64,000 nucleotides of DNA, taken from NCBI GenBank assembly GCA_028288305.1, contig JAQBOA010000041.1, forward strand, positions 124,001 to 188,000, in the 5' to 3' direction. The notes under the pieces were generated by a model. It had not been told where the DNA came from, made no database searches, and saw only the letters and a program-made list of their open reading frames with translations. The stretch comes from Mucilaginibacter sp. Its GTDB lineage: Bacteria; Bacteroidota; Bacteroidia; Sphingobacteriales; Sphingobacteriaceae. Positions 26,951 through 33,222 of the stretch are shown one piece after another. The stretch's first letter is position 1. Each line of letters opens with the position of its first letter. Made by a program: the position numbers and the translations under genes.

Positions 26951-27216
26951 CTAAGGGAATACTTTATAAATATCCTTTCGATGTATCACGCGAACAAATT
27001 CAATAATATTATTTTCAACGAAAAGGCCAATTCTATAATCACCAATTCGTATTCTATATGCAGTTAGATGTCCTTTAAGTTTTTTAATGTTTTTAATTTC
27101 AGATAAGAAGTTAGCCTTCTCCACTTGTTCAATTATATCAGAAATGTCTCTTTTGATTGAGGCTTGATTGAGTTTATCCAATCTTTTAAAAAGCGTCCGG
27201 TAAATTCAGTAATCAT
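26951..27216 (-). pseudogene. RelE-type toxin with a frame break near its N-terminus
   Basis: The ATG at 27216 follows the antitoxin stop after one base and encodes MITEFTGRFLKD, then runs out of frame and stops at 27133. The track ORF starts at an internal TTG (27181) and encodes the rest of a RelE toxin (DKLNQASIKRD ... YRIRIGDYRIGLF ... VRVIHRKDIYKVFP). Joining the two frames gives an 88-89 residue protein of normal RelE length. The break can be a one-base T deletion (GATTGG for GATTTGG), a sequencing error, or a programmed -1 shift. A slippery heptamer T-TTA-AAA lies in phase at 27190-27184, and slipping there would give FLKRLDKLNQ. Confidence 0.75.
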
Positions 27217-27217
27217 T

Positions 27218-27415
27218 TTAAGAGTTAAGCTTTTTCATAACTTCTTCCCGTGATACTTTTTCATTACGGTCAACTTCCTTCATCATCATTAATAAGCCAA
27301 AATCTTCTTTTTCATCTTCAGTAATTACTTTTGATGAAATGTTCATCCTTTGCAGAAGATCGGTAGTGAACTTAGCTTCATCTTTTGATTTCGGATTAAT
27401 AACTATGCTTTCCAT
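27218..27415 (-). CDS. Antitoxin partner of the frame-broken RelE toxin
   Basis: The 65-residue acidic protein starts MESIVINPKSKDEAKFTTDLLQRMNISSKVI and ends with a charged helix (DRNEKVSREEVMKKLNS). Its N-terminus resembles METLIVYPTKAQEKAVTAFLKALNV of the antitoxin at 490-696: a short strand, a conserved Pro, then a helix. One base separates its TAA from the toxin ATG. A TAAATTTG -7-like element lies immediately upstream (plus positions 27420-27427), which would give an almost leaderless message. Confidence 0.7.
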   Translation of the reverse strand: MESIVINPKSKDEAKFTTDLLQRMNISSKVITEDEKEDFGLLMMMKEVDRNEKVSREEVMKKLNS

Positions 27416-27515
27416 TTAACAAATTTAATCAACTAATTTTAGATTACACAGATTATTGAAGTGATTTCACTGACATTGCCAGCTCATCCCGGTAGCTATC
27501 AAAACTGCAAACTGC

Positions 27516-27758
27516 CTACTGGTTATCACGCCATTCATATACCCAGGCCGACTGGATTTGTTCCAGGTGGCCCTCATTGGATTCTTCGCGCGTACCTTTA
27601 AAATTCGGAAGGGAAAGCACCCATTCTAAAAGATCAGTAAAACGGATCCTGTATATCTTTGATTCATCAAAATCATCGCCAAACTTTTCATAAAGTTCAA
27701 TAGCAATATCTTCATGATCTTTCCAGTGTATCGGCAAGGTAAATTTGTTTTCAGTCAT
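27516..27758 (-). CDS. iscX: IscX-like protein (DUF528)
   Basis: The 80-residue acidic protein has the IscX pattern: IHWKDHEDIAIELYEKFGDD near the N-terminus, YRIRFTDLLEWVLSLPNF in the middle, and a Glu-rich end with HLEQIQSAWVYEWRDNQ. IscX is a small adaptor that binds IscS and iron and tunes Fe-S cluster assembly. The neighbouring gene is an ISC-type ferredoxin, as in the E. coli isc operon, which supports the call. No iscS or iscU is present here. Confidence 0.88.
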   Translation of the reverse strand: MTENKFTLPIHWKDHEDIAIELYEKFGDDFDESKIYRIRFTDLLEWVLSLPNFKGTREESNEGHLEQIQSAWVYEWRDNQ

Positions 27759-27837
27759 TTTTTATGTTAAACTTTATATGGTTTAATCTGTGTCTTTATA
27801 ATCAGTGAAATCAAAATTTAATCGGTGAAATCACTTA

Positions 27838-28170
27838 CTAGTGTCCTAAAAAATTAGATTGGTCTGGTAAAGTTATTTCAATATCACCATCAATCATAAC
27901 ACACTGGCACCCTAAACGCGAATTAATCCGCGGATTCACAGCTCTGTCCACAAAATCCTCTTCTTTGTCAGATATTTCCTGTACATTATCCATGCCTTTG
28001 TTAACATAAACATGGCAGGTACTGCATCCGCATACCCCCCCGCAATTGTGCTGCAGTTCTATGCCATTTTCCAGGCAAACGTCTAATATCGACTCACCTT
28101 CGGCAATAGGTAACTCAACAGGTTCGAGCCCCTTTTCCTCAAAGTTGATCTTAACTTTAAAAATGTCCAT
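27838..28170 (-). CDS. fdx: [2Fe-2S] ferredoxin (adrenodoxin/ISC type)
   Basis: The track ORF starts at 28212; the ATG at 28170 (MDIFKVKINFEEKG) matches the family length, giving 110 residues. The cluster ligands C43, C49 and C52 lie in CGGVCGCSTC, and the fourth Cys lies in GCQC near residue 90. A further Cys is present between C43 and C49. The acidic helix around DKEEDFVD faces partner proteins. It would supply electrons for Fe-S cluster assembly; iscX is 79 bases downstream. Confidence 0.9.
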   Translation of the reverse strand: MDIFKVKINFEEKGLEPVELPIAEGESILDVCLENGIELQHNCGGVCGCSTCHVYVNKGMDNVQEISDKEEDFVDRAVNPRINSRLGCQCVMIDGDIEITLPDQSNFLGH

Positions 28171-28211
28171 TTCTGCAAAAGTAACAAAATTACTTGCGCC
28201 AGTGGTCGGCA

Positions 28212-28973
28212 TTATATGTTTTTGATAATTGCCTGACTTAATAACTCGTATAAATTTTTCATTTCCGGCTCGCCATTAAGCATTTGAAGATGAATGGCCA
28301 TTGTATTTTTGTCATTACGGATGGCGGGGCCTGTTTGTACTTCAGCAGGCAAGTGGTCTTGCACTTTTTGTGCGGTTTCCAAAATTAAAGGCCGCAACAA
28401 TTCAAACTCCATATTGTGCTTTGCCAAGAGCTGTTGGGCAATAGAATATAGGTAATTAGGAAAGTTACAGGCAAAAACAGCAGCCAGGTGCAAAATTTTA
28501 CGCTGTTCGGAATTTATACGGTAAACATGATTACTTATGGTTTGTGCAAGCTGTTCTAATTCAAATGTTATTGTCTCGTTTGCTCCTTCAACACAAAGCG
28601 GAACCGTGAAAAAATCCACTTCCTTGTTTTTACTTAAAGTTTGCAGCGGATAAAAAACCCCTGCATTTGATGTAAAAGCCGATAACGAAGACAAATCGGT
28701 AGCACCAGAGGTATGTACTATTAACTTTTGATGTTTTGACAATGTTTTGGCTGTCGATATGATAGCATCATCTTTAACTGAGATAATGAAAATATCAGTT
28801 TCAGGATTAACCTGATTTAAATTATCAATTGGTTCCGCGCCCACATGATACGCTAGTAATGCTGCGTTTTGCATATCGCGGCTATAAACTTGCACTATGC
28901 GATGACCAGCGTTTTTAAAAGCCGCTGCAAGGTGGGTGGCTACGTTACCGGATCCGATGATGGTGATGCGCAT
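28212..28973 (-). CDS. Rossmann-fold protein of the DUF2520 type
   Basis: The start at 28973 gives 253 residues beginning MRITIIGSGNVATHLAAAFKNAG, a clean GxGxxA dinucleotide-binding loop. The track start at 29018 adds a non-Rossmann leader. The central part shows IFIISVKDDAI and LIVHTSGATDLSSL, the reductase-like layout, and a C-terminal helical domain (LHLAAVFACNFPNYLYSIAQQLL) characteristic of DUF2520 proteins. Enzymatic activity is unproven; it may be an NAD(P)-dependent oxidoreductase. It overlaps the longer ferredoxin ORF start by 1 base. Confidence 0.8.
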   Translation of the reverse strand: MRITIIGSGNVATHLAAAFKNAGHRIVQVYSRDMQNAALLAYHVGAEPIDNLNQVNPETDIFIISVKDDAIISTAKTLSKHQKLIVHTSGATDLSSLSAFTSNAGVFYPLQTLSKNKEVDFFTVPLCVEGANETITFELEQLAQTISNHVYRINSEQRKILHLAAVFACNFPNYLYSIAQQLLAKHNMEFELLRPLILETAQKVQDHLPAEVQTGPAIRNDKNTMAIHLQMLNGEPEMKNLYELLSQAIIKNI

Positions 28974-29040
28974 TGTTATTGATATTATGCTAATCTTAAA
29001 GCACTTAACAAGAACCAAACTTGCTTGCTTTGTATAAAAA

Positions 29041-29148
29041 AGTCCCGTTAGGGACTAAATATTGGTAGTAGTAGTAGTAGTAGCAAAAACGCAAAAGCAA
29101 TTTTTTCATGCCGTAGGTATGTAACCTAAGTAGCATACCTACGACATG
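29041..29148. repeat. Hairpin, TAG microsatellite and CATGCCGTAGG inverted repeat
   Basis: The gap between the DUF2520 and ccmF genes contains AGTCCCGTTAGGGACT (a hairpin, 29041-29056) and (TAG)6 at 29066-29083. It also contains an inverted repeat, CATGCCGTAGGTATG (29107-29121) with its complement at 29134-29148 (14 of 15). Similar words are common in other Bacteroidota genomes, by recollection only. No ORF is credible here. Confidence 0.65.
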
Positions 29149-29210
29149 CAAAACATTTTATTATTTATCTGGTTACCGATATTTAACTCCTAACGAATTA
29201 TTTATTTTTC

Positions 29211-31685
29211 TCAAACCGTCTTCAATTCCTTACTCCTTCTAAAAATAGAAAGCAAAAATCCGATGATCATAATAACTGTTCCTGCCCACAGAAAATTGAT
29301 GTATGGAAAATCAAGGGCACGCATTACAATCCATGGCTTTTTATTTTCGGGTTGCTGGTAAACGGTGATCTCCACCTTGTTTTTATCCGGAATTATTTTT
29401 GTGAGGCGCAGCTTTAAACCTGCATCGTCAACTTTACGGGCAAAGTCGAAAACGCTTTTGTTTTTTATCATATAAACCGGCTCGGCTTCATAAGTTTTAT
29501 CGTGCGATACCACTACCAATTTAGCGCCTATAGCAATATCATTAGCAGCAAGTGGAATGTTTTGTACTTGCGCTTCTTTATTCAGTGATTTTAAAATTAT
29601 ATACCCTTCCCGAAAACGAATGGTGTCGCCCATGGAAACTTCATATACCACAGGGGCATCATAATTTTTATCGTCGTTTTCTCCTCCATGTGCCGCATCA
29701 GCCTGTTCATCAGCAGGTTTTTCGTTTACTACAGGTAATGCTGTAATATGCGTGTAAAGATCGTGAAATAAAAAATGCTTTGTATCAGGGGATGGAGAAG
29801 GCAATGATCCCATTTGCGGGTTTGTCAATACGTCTGGTTTTAATGTAAACTCTTCTGAAACTTTACCAGTAGCATCAAGGCGTTTATAATCAACTTTAAA
29901 GTAATGATTAGGCGCGGCAAGCGAATCCCCTAAATAGGTTACCATATAATCACCCATCTTAACGGGCTCGTTTTTGTAGATCATTACATTTTCACGTGCA
30001 TCACCCACTCCTCCGTCTCTATTAAAACCGGCTATATCGATAGAACCTTTGTCATTTTTCGATACTACCCCCCTGGTACCCGCTGCAATTAAAGCGCCTA
30101 CCAGCATTAATGCAAAACCTATGTGGGCCACCGCAGAACCAGCCAGTTTAAATTTACCTTTTAAAGCATCCGCCAATACCTTTCCGTTCGCTAAAAGAGA
30201 ATAGATAGAACCCAGCATTACAAGCATAAACACAAATTGCAGCTTATATAAACCGGTAGCATAAATTATAACTGCAGCAATTATAACGGCAACAGCCAGG
30301 TAAAGTAAGGTAGTGATAAAAAACCGCGTAATATCTGTCTTCTTATATTTTAAAAATTGGGTAAAGCCTGTTAATAAAGTAATTACCATTCCAAATGAAG
30401 CCTGTACAATATTGTAATGTCCAACTGAATCTGTTGGCGGAGCTACCTTAGTACCAAACATGCGGTTCCATACAGGAATAGAAGTCACCAAAATAAGGTG
30501 AAAGCAGGATAGTCCTAAAAAGATCGCTCCCACAAACATCCAAAACTCGCGTGAGTAAGTGTCTTCATCCTTTTTTGTGATGGGCAATTCTTTCCGTCGT
30601 ACTATTAAAAAGTATACTGCAATAAATAAAAATATTACTATGTAAGCGACTAACTGGTCAAACATCCCCAAATCGGTAAAAGCATGTACCGATGTTTCAC
30701 CGAGTACACCGCTACGGGCAAGGAACGAGGAATAAAGCACCATGATAAAACTTAACAATACTAAAAACGTCGCTGTAAAGTAAGAATGCCCGGTGTTTTT
30801 ATATACAATTAAAACATGAAGCCCTCCTACTAAAGTAAGCCATGGAAAAATTGAACCATTCTCTACCGGGTCCCAGGCCCAAAAACCTCCGAAATTAAGC
30901 GATTCATAAGCCCACAAAGAACCCATAATAACCCCGGTGCCCAATACCATAGCGCCAAACAATGCATAAGGAATTGCCTCGTTTACCCATTCTTTGTATC
31001 GTTTTTGCCAAAGCCCGGCAATAGCGTAGGCAAATGGGACAACTACCAATGCCTGACCAAGGAATAAGGTAGGCGGATGTATAACCATCCAATAATTTTG
31101 AAGCAAGGGGTTCATACCTTGCCCATCTTTTATAAAGTTCAAGTAATCCGGGCGTGAAAATATCGGTGCTTCAATGGCGTCCCTTAAAAGCAGAAATGGT
31201 GAACTACCTATTCTTACATTAAAAAACTCAATCCCCAAAAGCATGGATGCCAATACTAACTGTGAAAGCGAAATAACTGTCATTACAGGTTTTTCCCACG
31301 ATTTTGCCTTCCAGATTAAAAAATTACCTATAACAGCTTGCCAAAATGTCCACAGCAGGAAACCGCCCTCCTGCCCGTTCCAAAAACCGGATACTATATA
31401 GTAAACCGGTAAGGACCTGGAGGTATAGGACCAGGCGTAATGATATTCGAAATAATGATTGTATATAACATAAAACAAGCAGACTGCTACGCCTAAAATA
31501 GCAATGGTATTTGCATAAAAACCAATGCGTGCCATCCGATGCCATGACTTATCGAGCTTATCGGCAGTCGTGGTTGCAAAATAATAACTTATAGTCGACA
31601 AAAGGGCTGCCCCGAAGGAAAGAATAACAAAGATCTGCCCGATATGACCGGGTAAAAGGTGTTCGCCCTGAAAAGCTTTATCCAT
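29211..31685 (-). CDS. ccmF: CcmF-type cytochrome c heme lyase component
   Basis: This 824-residue multi-pass membrane protein has the heme-handling WWD-type motif GGFWAWDPVENGSIFPW near residue 270, and histidine-rich loops nearby (NYWMVIHPPTLFLG). About 15 hydrophobic segments are visible. A soluble domain of about 200 residues lies between residues 540 and 790, before a final membrane helix. It should ligate heme from CcmE to c-type apocytochromes. The ccmE gene starts 9 bases upstream. Other ccm genes are not in the window. Confidence 0.9.
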   Translation of the reverse strand: MDKAFQGEHLLPGHIGQIFVILSFGAALLSTISYYFATTTADKLDKSWHRMARIGFYANTIAILGVAVCLFYVIYNHYFEYHYAWSYTSRSLPVYYIVSGFWNGQEGGFLLWTFWQAVIGNFLIWKAKSWEKPVMTVISLSQLVLASMLLGIEFFNVRIGSSPFLLLRDAIEAPIFSRPDYLNFIKDGQGMNPLLQNYWMVIHPPTLFLGQALVVVPFAYAIAGLWQKRYKEWVNEAIPYALFGAMVLGTGVIMGSLWAYESLNFGGFWAWDPVENGSIFPWLTLVGGLHVLIVYKNTGHSYFTATFLVLLSFIMVLYSSFLARSGVLGETSVHAFTDLGMFDQLVAYIVIFLFIAVYFLIVRRKELPITKKDEDTYSREFWMFVGAIFLGLSCFHLILVTSIPVWNRMFGTKVAPPTDSVGHYNIVQASFGMVITLLTGFTQFLKYKKTDITRFFITTLLYLAVAVIIAAVIIYATGLYKLQFVFMLVMLGSIYSLLANGKVLADALKGKFKLAGSAVAHIGFALMLVGALIAAGTRGVVSKNDKGSIDIAGFNRDGGVGDARENVMIYKNEPVKMGDYMVTYLGDSLAAPNHYFKVDYKRLDATGKVSEEFTLKPDVLTNPQMGSLPSPSPDTKHFLFHDLYTHITALPVVNEKPADEQADAAHGGENDDKNYDAPVVYEVSMGDTIRFREGYIILKSLNKEAQVQNIPLAANDIAIGAKLVVVSHDKTYEAEPVYMIKNKSVFDFARKVDDAGLKLRLTKIIPDKNKVEITVYQQPENKKPWIVMRALDFPYINFLWAGTVIMIIGFLLSIFRRSKELKTV

Positions 31686-31694
31686 TAAAATGAT

Positions 31695-32105
31695 TTATAT
31701 ATTGGCTGATTTAGCCTTAACTTCTGTAGTTTCAATTTTATCCTGTTTGTACTTGGAAGGACATTTCATAAGAATTTTTGATGCATGAAATTCATTGCCT
31801 ACCATTTGCCCGGTAAGAACAATTTTTTCCGAACGTTCAAAATCCTGCGGCTTTGTTCCTATAAAAACTACTTTACACTCCTTGCCTATATTGTCTTTTA
31901 CAAAAAAGGAGAAGTAGTTGGCATCTTTAGCAGCATCATAATACAATTCCTTTTGTTTATCCAGGAAACCAACCACATTTAATTCGCTTTCAGATTTTTT
32001 GGCATCATTAAATGTACTATAACTGCTTGATTTTGACATCACAGCAATAATAACTGAAATAGCAATAGCTATAACAATTAAACCTAATATTGAACTTCTT
32101 TTCAT
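31695..32105 (-). CDS. ccmE: CcmE heme chaperone with CxxxY motif
   Basis: The 136-residue protein has one N-terminal membrane helix (ILGLIVIAIAISVIIAVM) and an OB-fold with NVVGFLDKQKELYYD and KVVFIGTKPQDFERSEKIVLTGQ. The heme-attaching residue differs from the E. coli form: in place of HxxxY it has CPSKY (C115 to Y119). A CxxxY variant of CcmE is known from other bacteria and binds heme through Cys. It starts the ccmE-ccmF operon and carries heme to CcmF. Confidence 0.88.
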   Translation of the reverse strand: MKRSSILGLIVIAIAISVIIAVMSKSSSYSTFNDAKKSESELNVVGFLDKQKELYYDAAKDANYFSFFVKDNIGKECKVVFIGTKPQDFERSEKIVLTGQMVGNEFHASKILMKCPSKYKQDKIETTEVKAKSANI

Positions 32106-32135
32106 CCGCGGTCTAAACTCTAATTTTTCGATTTA

Positions 32136-32143
32136 CAAAAATA
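32136..32143 (-). promoter_or_regulatory. -7 promoter element before ccmE
   Basis: On the minus strand TATTTTTG (32143-32136) fits TAnnTTTG, 31 bases before the ccmE ATG. No TTTG was found at the expected distance upstream. Only the -7 element is supported. Confidence 0.35.
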
Positions 32144-32306
32144 CGAAACGTTAAGTTAATAATGTTTATTACAAGATTTTAATCTTATTTAGAATCTGTT
32201 TTAATAAAGACAATTAAGCAGTAAAACAACCTTTTTGTTAAATAAAAATTTAATTAGTTCTTTCTTAGCAAAATATAGCGCTAACATCACGGCTATGTCA
32301 AAACAA

Positions 32307-32337
32307 TTCGTTTTTTTAATAAAAAAGCATATTTTTG
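32307..32337 (+). promoter_or_regulatory. Promoter for the polysaccharide cluster
   Basis: TTCG (one mismatch to TTTG) at 32307-32310 is followed after exactly 19 bases by TATTTTTG (32330-32337), a match to TAnnTTTG. The ATG of the first export gene is 47 bases downstream. It lies between the divergent ccmE gene and the cluster. The sequence is seen; strength and use are inferred. Confidence 0.55.
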
Positions 32338-32383
32338 GCAATTCTTTAACAAAGGATAGCAGTTACCTACGTCGTCATAAAGC

Positions 32384-33208
32384 ATGAAAAAATTTCTTTA
32401 CCTGAATATTTTTGTTGTTCAGGCAGTAATACTAACACTTACTTCGTGTGTTTCTCAAAAACAAATAACATACTTTCAAAAAGGAGTTAACCAACCGGAT
32501 ACTATAGCAGTTGCAAAGGCCTATATTCCTAAAATTCAACCAGGAGATATTTTGGCAATTAATATAGGTTCACTGAATCCTGCTGCCAGCAGTTTTTTTA
32601 ATCCATATTCAACAATGCCTTTAGGCACTGATGCTAATGATGCAGCAGCTAACGGTACACCATCATCATTGGTACTTAATCAATCAGCTTCACCAAATTA
32701 TTTAGTTGATGCAGACGGTTCAATTGAATTGCCGCTTATTGGCAATATTAAATTATCCGGCCTTTCTACTTCAGAAGCAAGAGATATGATTAAAAACAGT
32801 TTGAAAACATATCTTAAGGGACCTACCGTTAATGTAAGGGTCATGAATTATAAAATATCAATAATGGGGGAAGTTGCCAAGCCATCAGTTTATGTAATCC
32901 CTAATGAAAAAATAACACTGCCTGAAGCATTAAGTCTTGCGGGCGATATGACCATTTTTGGCAAGAGGGATAACGTGCTAATCATTCGGGATAATGATGG
33001 TAAAAAAGAATTTGGAAGGGTAAACCTAAATAGCCGCGAGGTTTATACATCTCCTTATTATTACCTCCATAACAATGATGTGATTTATATTGAACCTAAT
33101 GGAGGAAAGATTGCGCAAACAGATAAAACCTATCAAATTTTACCTATTGTATTGAGTACGCTTTCATTTATTGTTATTATTTTTAGCTATACCCACATAA
33201 AACTTTAA
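32384..33208 (+). CDS. Polysaccharide export lipoprotein (Wza/KpsD-like)
   Basis: The 274-residue protein has a lipoprotein signal with LTSC (Cys about residue 22). The polysaccharide export domain (IQPGDILAINIGSLNPAASSFF) and SLBB-type repeats follow (ISIMGEVAKPSVYVIPNEKITLPEALSLAGDMTIFGKRDNVLIIRD). The C-terminus ends in a hydrophobic helix (YQILPIVLSTLSFIVIIFSY), as in Wza-type proteins that place a helix in the outer membrane. It should form the outer-membrane exit pore for the polymer. It begins the cluster; the Wzc-like gene follows after 14 bases. Confidence 0.9.
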   Translation: MKKFLYLNIFVVQAVILTLTSCVSQKQITYFQKGVNQPDTIAVAKAYIPKIQPGDILAINIGSLNPAASSFFNPYSTMPLGTDANDAAANGTPSSLVLNQSASPNYLVDADGSIELPLIGNIKLSGLSTSEARDMIKNSLKTYLKGPTVNVRVMNYKISIMGEVAKPSVYVIPNEKITLPEALSLAGDMTIFGKRDNVLIIRDNDGKKEFGRVNLNSREVYTSPYYYLHNNDVIYIEPNGGKIAQTDKTYQILPIVLSTLSFIVIIFSYTHIKL

Positions 33209-33222
33209 TTCCTTGCTAACCA

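Noticed and set aside
29066-29083. (TAG)6 repeat as a phase-variation switch
   Set aside because: It lies outside any gene and away from a promoter spacing; it is recorded as a microsatellite only.
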